NCBI RefSeq assembly: GCF_910592395.1 | Contig: NC_088324.1 | Location: 10,318,953 to 10,382,952 of the forward strand | Reading direction: 5' to 3' | Length of the DNA stretch: 64,000 nt | DNA from: Lineus longissimus | Taxonomy: Eukaryota > Nemertea > Pilidiophora > Heteronemertea > Lineidae | Shown here: piece by piece, positions 12,211-22,748 of the stretch | Layout of the letters: every line of letters starts with the position of its first letter | How positions within the stretch are numbered: position 1 is the stretch's first letter | The notes under the pieces: model-generated | Database searches by the model: none | Seen by the model: only the letters and a program-made list of their open reading frames with translations | What the model was told of the DNA's origin: nothing | Translations under genes and position numbers: made by a program

Positions 12211-13011
12211 CTAGGAACTACTCATGGGTTGTGTCTTCTCATTCCAGGAGTGTGCTGTCTCAATGTCGTCCTGGTACAAATCGGCTGTATCAGGGGACAT
12301 CCCAGCTACATTAATTGTCTCCATGCCAAGGTTTGGCCTCTCCTCAAGCTCAGTGAGCCTGGTGAGGAAAACCATTACCAAAGCAGTGTTGTCCAAGGTA
12401 CATAGGTTGTTAATATACGATGATGTATCTCCATCATCGTCAAAAACGCAAACAATGTCTCTATCCGGTCACACTGGAGGATCAGAGGCCTGTTCATTCA
12501 GCCAGTTGAGCACTGTCTGTAGGCCTGTAGATAACATTGTTTTGACGTTCCAAGGTAGTCTGGAGGAATATAGACCAGGTGAGGCAGGGTAAAATGCAGA
12601 ACAATAAGCTGCCCTTTAGTTGTGAGAACAAATTTGGGGACACCGGCCTCTTTCATCCATGATTGCCAGGGTCAGTTGTATGCTCCTCTCCTTGCACACG
12701 TTACATAGATGTAAGCTCTGTCTGTCACGGAGTGAAAGGACCTGAAGTTTAGGAAGGGTCTCCTTAGCCTTGGTCACCAACCAAGGAGAACAAACCCAGG
12801 TTGATGTCGTTCGTTGACATTGGTCGGCAAGACATCCAGGAGAAGGGGACTCCAAAATCAAACCCAGCCACCAAGTCAGAAGGGACCCGCCAATTTGATG
12901 TGAAATAGAAATCGGGTTCAAACACACCAACACGGAATGAGACGCACACTCGAAATTACAAATCAAAAAGAAGGAGCAGGTGAAATTGCCAAAATCATTT
13001 ATTTTCAACAT
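12211..13011 (-). pseudogene. Possible decayed leucine-rich protein fragment
   Basis: On the minus strand one frame carries protein-like stretches interrupted by stop codons. They include LPKLQVLSLRD, LQTVLNWLNEQASD and VFLTRLTELEERPNLGM, which have leucine spacing like LRR or helical-repeat proteins. Stops follow the segments near 12616, 12470 and 12211. No start, no consistent splice signals and no matching family were found. It may be a dead copy of a repeat protein, perhaps related to the minisatellite just downstream, or chance. Low confidence. Confidence 0.25.
12998..13003 (-). terminator. Poly(A) signal of ZNHIT2
   Basis: AATAAA on the minus strand lies about 150 bases after the ZNHIT2 stop codon. 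Use is inferred. Confidence 0.6.
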
Positions 13012-13149
13012 CTACATGTAAGGTCTAATCCTGTATTCAATGAAAATATCATAGTTGGTATTCAATATGGTAATGAAGGTCCTCTCTTTCAGCTCTTTAT
13101 AGGGAACAGGACAGGCATAATGTTTTTCCTAATGAAATCCGTGAACTCT

Positions 13150-16100
13150 CTAGTCCAGTTCTTCAATGTCAGTCACTCTCGCTTTACTTGTCTTTCCTTT
13201 TGAATTATCACTGGTACCCACATTTTCAGCAAATGTCACTTGTTTCCCTGAAGTTATCTGACTCGATTTTCCCGAGCTAGAACTTGCAGGGGACTTGAGT
13301 GGCAATTCTTCTATTAGTTTTTCCTTCTTTTTCTCCCTTTGTGACGTTTCTACAACATCTTGTGATAATCGCTGGGTTGCAAGATCTGTAGACATCATAC
13401 CTGAAATAAAGGGAAATCAACTGGTCAGTATGGTCATCAATCAGTCAATCATTCTTCGTTGGAAATCAATGCTTTCACCCCTTTAGATTGCTGGTTGGGG
13501 ACATCTGGGGCCTTCATCAACATGATCAAAAGGTGTACCAATGTCAAACAGGCTTTCTAGTTTACATTTAGGCTTAAAGGAACATCTAAGAATTCTCCCC
13601 TCTAAAACAGTGAAGGGAGTGGAAGAACTCCCTGACTTGCCCTATTCATTACAATGACCCCAAAAGTTCCTCTCAAAAATATACTTACAAAATTCTATTT
13701 CTATGTCTGGAATAGTTTCTGCCAGCCCATGGCCATATTTCTGCGTCCAAACAACAAGGAACTCCAACTTCTTCATCGAGTTGAAGTACTTCTGTTTCTC
13801 AGCTTGTAACTGTTTCGTTGCTTTTACATTCAGTGTGAGGGATTTCAGATCTGCAAACGAAAAAGAAAAAAACCCATGGCATTAGGGTGGAAAATGTATA
13901 TCCATTGCCTGCATTTACTCAATCAGCGTTGTTTTGAAATGGAATTTTCTGTAAATGCTTATACATGTAAGGTTACTTCAAGATGAGTTGGACTGAAATT
14001 TTGCAAAGTTGTACTAAGAACACAGTTCTATATAAGAACACACTAACCTTCAACCAGTTGTTTCCTTGCCTGTCGAAACAACCCATGGAGGTCCGAGAGG
14101 GCTGCCAATACATACACGAGGGGTTGCTGACTGTTAGGCCCCATGATTATATTCTCAACATCCTTTAGAATGGCCACGGAGAAATCCGCGGAGTTTCCTA
14201 GGATCAATTTGTGCTGGAAAGAAGAGTGTTCTTTGATAAGTCTTTCTGGCCTAAAATTTGTTTTAACACCATGACCAGCCAAGTTTACAAGACAGCTTTA
14301 AAGGCCGACGCCGTTAGTGGTCATCGTGTTTTCTTGTGGCTCAGGTGGAGAAAAATAAACATTGCCATTGTGCGGTTATTCTGCATGCAAATTTGCTGAA
14401 ACTCGTTGCTATCCAAACTCACCTCCTGAATGGCTTGAAAACAAGAATGGAGGGCAGATCGTGCATCCGTAAAGTTCTTCCCAGCAAGGGTATTACATAA
14501 ACGAAGGACTGTCTAAAATAGAAAAACAATGTCTTTATTTTGATGATTTCAACTGCTCCGTTGACGAGTGAGGCTCTAAAAATCTTTGCAGTTCTAATTC
14601 TAACACTAATTTTGAAAGGATTACACTTTCCATTTCAAATATTGCCAATGACTGCAAGACCACATTGGTAAATCAATACAGCCTCCAGTGTGATGCGTTG
14701 TCAAAAAGATTGCAAATTCAAAAACTTACATCAACTGCTTGCAGTTCCATGCCAACATAATCGCCATTATGAAGCCTGACTGTGTATGCGTATGCGTACA
14801 TGATGTTGACGACATCATACTGCAAGGTGTCCGGTGGTTCACCCTTCTGAAAAAGAATTTTGATAGATATGTTGAAAAATGTTAAAAGGATCAGTCGTTC
14901 CCTGGATTCTTACTACATTTTGTAAGCAGTGTTCTTCACGCACTGTCTTCCATTTACTCCTCCGTGCAGGAAGTTGTACACCAAGGCATGGCTGAAAGCC
15001 ATGACTGATTCTTACCAAAATCTTTGTGACGTCCGGAAGCCTATTCAAAATCTCTGGATGCCTTTGATTCGATTTTGTCTTTCCTACTTCCTCGACAAGG
15101 TTTGTTTCTTTAATGTTCCACCAGGGCTCCCATAATTCCATCATATTTCCAAGGCGACCATCCTCAACCATCGACTGGAATTCCTTCCGCTCTGCTTCCG
15201 TCAATTTTTCCCAGACTTGATCCGTGTCCATGTCTAGAAAAAAGAATATTGAAAAATATGTTGCCAAAACTGTCAGATTAACTTCAAGGTATGTCATAAT
15301 TTAAAAGTGAAGAGAGAAGTTCATGATATTGATAGTCTTATCATGAAATGAGAAGACATTGATAAAAACATCATTTGTGTAGACAAACTCAACTTACAAA
15401 GCACACCATTTTTTTGCATCAAGGTGCACTGGCACACAAGACATGAGTACTCTTGGCCTTTTTTACTGGACTTATCTAATTTTGATCAAACTAAATACTC
15501 ACCAAGATTAAGACCCTGCAATCTGTCCTCCAGAGGAATCTCATCTTCGTCCTCCTCGTCATCTTAAAAAATCAAATTAAAGTCGTACATTTATTTTCAA
15601 ACAAGCCAAGGAAGAAAGTTAATTGGTCCATCATCTTACACTACACTAACAGATGATATGATGGCTTTGTTTCTGACATAGAAAACTGCTTCTTGTGGGG
15701 AAATCAAAGAGTGCATTTTAAAAGTGGACTGACATACTGCCGTAATGATAAATGCTGCATTCATTGTTGGAACCGAATGATACCTGGGCTCAATAGCTTT
15801 AAAACTGAGTCGATCATAAGACTCTGAGACTGTTCTGTGATTCGAAGACTATTCTTAAATTCTTTTGAACGCCTTACCATCATCCATGTCTGGAATATCT
15901 TGATTCTCTACCCGCTGAAGCATCTCCATCATCTTTTGTTTCTCATCAGAACTAAAAATCAATAAAATATATTTCTGATATTGTTATTTGGAATCTATAC
16001 TTGGGTTCATCAGTCCTTTTCACTAGTGTGATCCAGAGATACGTGCATGGCAATGGTGTCGCATAACTAACACTGTCAGTCTGATTCCAAGACAGTCACA

Positions 16101-17151
16101 CGTCCTCACTTGTGACCTGGTACAAATTACTTTACTCATTAACCATCCTTAAGTAGTTAAATCCTAGTGGAAAAACCTATGGGCTAAAGAATATTTTCAG
16201 GTTTAGTTGAACCTCCCATGATAGACAGTGGACACCTCTGTTAGCATGACACTCGCCATTGATAAAGACACCACTCTTTGTCCCAAATTGGTTGTTTCCA
16301 TTCAATTTGTTCCTTTTTAAGGAGAGCACATGTCAGTCCCTAGGGTTTTCTTAATAGTGAGTTTCTACTGCATATCGTTACCTTGCCTCGCAATCCTGGA
16401 GTCCATCCATAAAACAATTCTTGTAGAATGATTCTGAGCACTCGGCATGTCCCTCGCTTTTGTAACAATCAGACGAGCAGTATCTCACATTGCATCTCGG
16501 ACATGTATACTTCGCCAATTCTTTGTAGCATCTAAACAAATATGAATAAATCACCTGACTGAGCAGCAAAGTTTGTATCGCAACTTGAAATGATGATGTC
16601 TTTGGCTGCTGATGATAATGCCTATGTCCGGGCAGGCTGGCCAGCCACTGTTTGCCTCAGCATCATCCATAGCTAGCTATTCCACTAGGCCAAGGTTAGT
16701 TGACTAGTTGTTGTAAAAGTCAATCATTTTGTCAAAAAATAGGCAATGTCCCTTCCCCCCTGCCTGGGCCTGGCCTATAGGGTCAGACTCAGAGTCAACA
16801 AGCCAAGAGAATAGGCTAAATGGAATAAGTCTATAAAATGATGCTTTTACAAACCCTAAATGGAGTTATCTTTTTTAAGAGTTTATATTTTTTCGAGACA
16901 CCCTGTCCCTGAACAGGTCACGTACATTTTACACAGCACCAGACTATACAACAAGCACCTGAACATTTCATCGCAATAATTCGTACGTTTTCAAGCACCT
17001 GATGCATTCGGCAACGCAATATATCAACACATCGAATAAAGGCATCACAAAGATCACACAACTTTACAACTTACATCTTACAAATAGTGTTTTTATTGGC
17101 TTTTTCACAAAAATCTTCAGGGTCGTTTTTCGTTCGTATGGAGGCTGCCAT
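13150..17151 (-). CDS. ZNHIT2: Zinc finger HIT domain-containing protein 2, ten exons
   Basis: Minus-strand exons are 17151-17075, 16531-16382, 15951-15878, 15562-15503, 15233-14914, 14846-14730, 14512-14423, 14213-14048, 13850-13689 and 13400-13150. Every junction is GT-AG with compatible phase, giving 488 residues. The HIT zinc finger spans residues about 24-60 and crosses the first intron: ICKIC, then YTCPRCNVRYCSSDCYK with a following His/Cys pair. The region DQVWEKLTEAERKEFQSMV followed by LWEPWW is typical of ZNHIT2, as are the later helices around LAALSDLHGLFRQARKQ and the C-terminal LIEELP. In animals ZNHIT2 binds the RUVBL1/RUVBL2 (R2TP) chaperone and helps assemble U5 snRNP through EFTUD2 and PRPF8. 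An acidic segment (DDEEDEDE) lies in exons 3-4. It is longer than the roughly 400-residue human protein, mainly through a Ser-rich tail. Confident. Confidence 0.93.
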
Positions 17152-17681
17152 CTTGATTTAGTTCCATCTTCTCCATAGAGATGGCGCCCGTATCCGATAA
17201 CCAGCTGGAAGACGGTAAACTGCCAACTGGAAGAGTTTTTGCCATAAAAACCATAAAAACTGCTCTCTTGATACTCACGCTTATTTCAAAACCAGTTGTC
17301 AGACTGGCCGGGCCTGCAAAGTTGATGGCAGGTGTGCAAGAGACCCGAAGACCAATCAAATTCGATTGATCGATTAAAAGAAATCTATACACCCCTAGAT
17401 GGTAAAATTGCATTACAGTATGTGGTACCTTACGATAAGGATACAGGACAGGTGTAGTTGGTGAAATCAATAACGTCTAAATGATATAACGATGAATCAT
17501 TGAAAGCCAGAGGCTGAGAATTGCTTGGTATGGAATCACACGCTACACCAGATACGAACCGTCGTTCCGGCAAATATTTTTTAGATCATGGATGTTTACA
17601 ATTTCAATAGCCGGAGCTTCAGTCCTGTTATGATGTGAGAGCTTACACGAACCACAGTCATTGCAGCCGAAAAGGAACATC
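17152..17681. promoter_or_regulatory. Shared upstream region of ZNHIT2 and the DSTYK-like gene
   Basis: The two start codons point away from each other across 530 bases. No TATA box was obvious. The compact head-to-head layout suggests a bidirectional promoter, but this is inferred from spacing alone. Confidence 0.5.
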
Positions 17682-20600
17682 ATGGCCAGCCTCGGCACAA
17701 TACCAGAACTGACCGTCAACCCTTCACTGGCCGGCCACGAGGCCTCCATCAATGGCGCCCTAGCGGCTTTCAGGGAGGAGCTAGACAGATACTACCAATA
17801 CAGAAAGATCATCGCGGAAAGTTACGACGCGATACGGGAGTGTCTTGATATGCTGTTTGAGACGTATACTGATGACTCGACAATGGGTTGGATCAAGTCA
17901 CATTTAGGTACGATTGTTCCTTGTCGGCTGTAACCTATACTATTCCTTCTCAATTCACATCCCCTCTTGTTCCAAACCAATATAAAGCCACCTCCTTTCT
18001 TGGCTGAAGCTGTAACTCTTCCTTCGCCATACACGCGCCCTTCTTATTACTCATATTCCAAACCAGAGCGGCCTCCTTTCTAGGCTGTAAGCTGTAACCA
18101 CCTCCTTCTCCATACACGTGCCCATCTTATTACTCTTGTTCCGAATCATAGCGGCCTCCTACTTTGACTGTAACCGCTTCCTCTTCAATACACGCTTCTT
18201 ACGCATGATCCAAACCAAAACAACATCCGTTTTTGGCAGGGATCCCACTCTTATCTTGAACACCTTTCCGTTAAATTTCAGAAGAGGAAGCCCAACCCGT
18301 CGAAACTGTCCTGACCAAAGACCCCATTATCTTGGTCAGTGGCCAGGTTAACTGCGGCAAGTCATCTTTCATCAACGAACTACTACAGCGCAACATTGTT
18401 CCTGTGGAGGAACACCCGTGCACTTCGAGAATTGTTAGAATAAGGTAATGTGTAGCCCACTTTTGGGCGAATGCCGCCTATGCTTTTCTTCTAACATGAG
18501 TGAGAATATTATGCACTTAGTGCGCAAAGAAAACAATTCGCTTAACAAGTCGCTTAACTCTGGCAAAATTTTGCATTTGGCGATGAACTGTGCTGGCTCC
18601 TAATAGTCTCACACATATGTCTTAGATCTGGCACATATAGCGGAAGCGATTTCGGTTGGTGTGCTCAGTTAGTAGACCCCTGTCTGTTTTACAAGAGCAT
18701 CCAGCTCACCGCCTGCACTGGAAGCGTGGTTGATGTAGTCAGGTAATTTGTCTGTCAGGGAAGTTCTATTTTTCAATTTCCCCTTTCAGGCACAGTAAAG
18801 AGGAATATTATCAAGTCATCGGCACGCAAGGTGGGCAGATTGGTAAACGGCATAGCCTGAAGACCAGCGAACTCCGCGAGGAGGTGAAACTAAAAGAAGG
18901 AAAGAGAGAGGCCAAGGGTCTGGTCGAGGATGTGGTGGAGATTGGTCTCGATCACCCGATGCTGGCGTCGGGACTTCAGATAGTCGACACCCCTGGCCTC
19001 AGTGAGAACGTGGCTATGGACACGGTGGTGTCGCAGTGTCTGGACGGGGTTCTGCAGGTCCTCTTCTATGTTATTGACGGGAATACCTCTTTACGAGTTC
19101 AGGTATAGATAACTTCATAAATACAACTTTTTCTTTAAGAGTTCATGTAAGAGAACGTGTACAAAAATAAGTTGTAAAAATCCTTCTTTGAGCAATTCAC
19201 CGGTCGTAGGTCAATCAGAACTGTAAGATTCTACCTTGCCCGTGCATAGTCATCAGAAATCAACCAATCAGCAACGGTCGTTAAGAGACTCTTCCTGACT
19301 GTCTTGCTAAAGAAACTTAATGACTGCTTTGAGTTTGAAAGGTAAAATCGTTTTATACTGCAGGATATAGAGTTCATTGCGCACGTCACGGCCAGGGCCC
19401 CGGATATGAAGATCATCTACGTATGTAACAAATGCGAGGAGGACAACATGGCTTGTTCAATGGACGCTGCCAGTGATGTCAACAGTAGCGAAGACGAGGA
19501 CGAACATGGAGGGCCGCCTTTCGGTGTGATTCCGAAAGGTCAGCTAGCATTCAGGAAATTGAAAAACTTCAGCCTTATTAGCGAAAATGACGGGGAAGAT
19601 AGTGATGTGTTCTACCAGTTGTCATGCAGTATGCTAAAGAGAGCTCGGAAGCGCGGTTTCTCGGAAGAAAACAGATTCACTGCGGAATTCCGTAGGCTGG
19701 TGACATCTGTGATGGGTCACATGCGGGAGTGCCTCCAGATTCATCTTTTGGAGGCAATTGTGGCCGCTTGTGGGATAGCCGCACGCGTTTTCGATTTTCT
19801 GGTCGGGGAACGCTGCGTGAAGAACCATGTCTTGAATTACAAACTTCGGGAAACGAAGCGGATTGAGCGCAAATTGAACGCTAAATGCGTGTCTTTCATA
19901 ACTGACCAAAGACAACTCATCGACTCTTCAATACAGGATAAAGTGCTGAAGAACACAGACGGGATCGTGTCTTCTGCCCTTAACATTGACCTTGGGATAA
20001 ATGATGATGTCAACCTTGAAGACTTTCAGAGGTACCGGAAGATAATGGCGGATTTTGTCGTTCGTTTCCTGTTGGATCGGATTCTGCACAGCAGTCAAGT
20101 GAATGGGATCCTCAGGACTATTGAGGAGGAGATTCGCCAGAATATTGCCGAGTTGTTCAGCACGTGCGAGAAATTGGAAGGCGATGGCGACCTCCTCACT
20201 CAGCTGAAATGCTGCTATACCATTGATTTGACGACAAAAATTAACGTGCCTCTTCTTTCTGAGAAAATCATGAAGAAGACATTGTTCATGCGAATATGCG
20301 AGGTCGTCGAGGATGTCACGTGTCTCGCAGATGTCAATGAGCGTCAATGGAAGGAAGAGACTTGTCGCCATCTTCTGGAGAGCATAGATAGTGAAGAGTT
20401 GGGTCGAATCATCTGCGACCAGTTGTGCGGCGAATTGATGCACGCGCACAAACATTTCAAAACTATTTTCAAAATGGTTGCCTCGTTCATCGAAAGCGTC
20501 CATGCCAAGGTTAAATCGTATGAACCGTTCATTGCGCCATTGTCCAAACATATCTGCATTCTGTCGTCTCTTGATTCGAGCGTTCGACATGGGCATGTCG

Positions 20601-22070
20601 AGCTGCTTCAGCTCATCGAAAGAGGACACCGTTGTGAAGTCTATAGATGCAAACGCACCAAGACAAAAGCTGTCGCTAGACTTGTTCCAAGCGACAGGAA
20701 GCATTTCTCTGAGTTTGCCGAAATGTTAAATTTTCAAAGGTAAGCGGCGAATATTATAAAAGACAGTCAGCAGATTAGTGCTTTTAATCGAACATACAGC
20801 TAGCTGATTAGTTCTGCTAGCCGCTGACATTATCTGCCATCACTTGAATTGACAGCAAGCAGATTACCTCTGACAACATCTGCCATTTGTTGCATAGCCA
20901 CCAGATAGTTCAGACAACAGCTCTTTCTAATTGATTGATTGGAATATACAAGCAGTGTTGTTCTGACGAACAACTGCTAGCAGTTGAATAGACAGCCAAC
21001 CGATTTTCATCACGCCAAACGAACAAAATAGGTAGCATATTAGTCGTTGTATTTGTTTGTTTTTGCAGGTACTGACTCGCATGTTCTTTTTAAATTTCAG
21101 GAATCTTACACATTATCACGAAAACCTCCTGAAGGCGTTCGACATCAGCCGAGACACCATGGGTCGGGTGGTTGCCCTGGTCCCATACGCTGGTGTAAGC
21201 TTGTTCCAGGAGCTCACAGACGGCATGGCCGGATCGTATGCGACAGCAGAACGGCTTGAGATAGGAAGACAGATCATATCTGTCTGCAAGTTTGTTCGAG
21301 AGAAGGGATTTTCCTTGGTTGACTTACGGCCGAATAATATTTTGGTGAGAGCAGTCTTCGATATGTTGGCCCTTATAATCGCTCCCATCGCCGGGCTCCC
21401 ACAAGAGAACTTTCTGTGCCAGACTCAATGCCGTTGTAAACGTCTCTCATTGAGATCCGAAATGAAAAAGCTTTAGGTGCGGAATGAAGTGCTCCCTGCA
21501 GCTTCGTCACATTCATGTTGAAGCGTCAACATCTCGGATTAAAAAGGTTCGCAAATGGCTCCTGATCTTTGGTAATTTTCTACACATCTGCATGGATCAG
21601 ATATCATATTCTTTTAACTTGCCTTGCAGCTCAAAAATGGCCATCCAAAAATCGACCTCTGTAAACCTCGAGGATTGGACATACCCTACCCACCACCTGA
21701 CAACAAACCACCGTTCCACTTCGCCCCCGAAGTTGTCAGCAACTCCCGGAAACGAAACGTTGGGGATGGCTACTCCGGGGCAATGATTCTTTGGTTCCTA
21801 GCGTGCGGTCGGTTTATTCGCCCTGACTTCGCCAATAAACCAAGTGTGGAGGCTGTAAATGATATCATTATCAACGATCTCGATTCAGTGCGACAAGACC
21901 TGTGTAATATTTTAGATCGTGTGAGGTTGGAACATATTTGGAAACTGGACGGTTCGCCGAGGCTATTGCGCAATGTGGCGGCCATTTTGAAAGAATTCAT
22001 TGTTCCGGAGGACGAGAGGAAACCAATAGATTCACTTTATGATCGGTGTATGCATTTGATCAATGAGTGA
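17682..22070 (+). CDS. DSTYK-like protein: GTPase domain plus predicted pseudokinase
   Basis: Six exons (17682-17907, 18282-18444, 18790-19102, 19364-20739, 21101-21344, 21630-22070; phases 1, 2, 0, 2, 0) encode 920 residues, close to the length of vertebrate DSTYK (Dusty, RIPK5). The N-terminal half has a dynamin-like G domain: P-loop GQVNCGKS at 96-103, switch-like HPCTSRIV, DTPG at 196-199 and NKCE at 256-259. A long helical region follows, then a C-terminal kinase fold from about 648. The kinase looks inactive: the VAIK lysine position reads AVARL (Arg673), the glycine loop is ERGHRCEVY, HRD is LVD (765-767, Asp kept) and DFG is replaced by IDLC (782-785), followed by KP. DSTYK in vertebrates acts in FGF signalling and cell death; the role here is unknown. 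It may be a divergent paralogue. Family assignment is probable; loss of catalysis is inferred. Confidence 0.82.
17930..18235. repeat. Degenerate tandem repeat in intron 1 of the DSTYK-like gene
   Basis: Three to four imperfect units of roughly 80-95 bases fill most of this intron. Shared pieces are ttgttccaaacca, gcggcctcctttct, ggctgtaa and ccatacacgcgcccttctt. The block is pyrimidine-rich on the plus strand. Confidence 0.7.
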
Positions 22071-22748
22071 TTAAAGGAACTTTGAAGGCTATAAACCTGG
22101 CGAACTAAAACCGAAGATAAATTCTGAAGCCATTAGTTGGTAGTCAAGTTGACCATATTGCAGCTAATAATTATATATTCTATGCAAAACATGCTTAGAG
22201 AAACTTAGCGGATATCAACCTAACGCCGGATCACACTCGCATATACCGACATTCAACCGTTTCGTTAATCATGCATTGAGTTGATTTTTCTCTCTCCTTT
22301 ATTGGTCTTTGCTGTTATATACCTGTTATATCTACAGTCCTAGCGGAATGTCAGGCCCTAATTCGTCTTTTTGATAGGAGTCGCGCTGCGGGACAATGCT
22401 ATAGAGTACTCAAATTTTAAATTCTTTAGTATTTCATAGATTTCCAACTGGCTTATTCCGAATATTAGTTTCTAGACTATATGAATACGGATTATTAGCC
22501 CAATTCACATTATTAAAGGGACTGTTTTCTATCAGTTTATTATTTTCACTGGGATATATAGCTCTACAAACAACTGGTAGGAACGTTTACTCTTTGATAT
22601 TGCACAACTCCTGATTAGGAACATGTTCATATATGTGGTTGATCACAGGATGCAGTTTGAAATCTGTTGAAGTGGAAAAAGTAATTATAAACGTCATAAA
22701 CAGGCGGTAGAAACAGGCCAATTTTAGTGACTATAATCTACCTTTAAA
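22071..22748. promoter_or_regulatory. Intergenic spacer upstream of the Mab-21-like gene
   Basis: AT-rich spacer between two genes on the same strand. No clear poly(A) hexamer for the DSTYK-like gene and no firm core promoter were found. The Mab-21-like ATG follows tttaaa directly. The spacer should hold one gene's 3' UTR and the next gene's promoter. Confidence 0.4.

Noticed and set aside
19928-20704. Minus-strand open frame of 258 codons
   Set aside because: It mirrors the large DSTYK-like exon, whose plus-strand frame has family motifs and splice sites.
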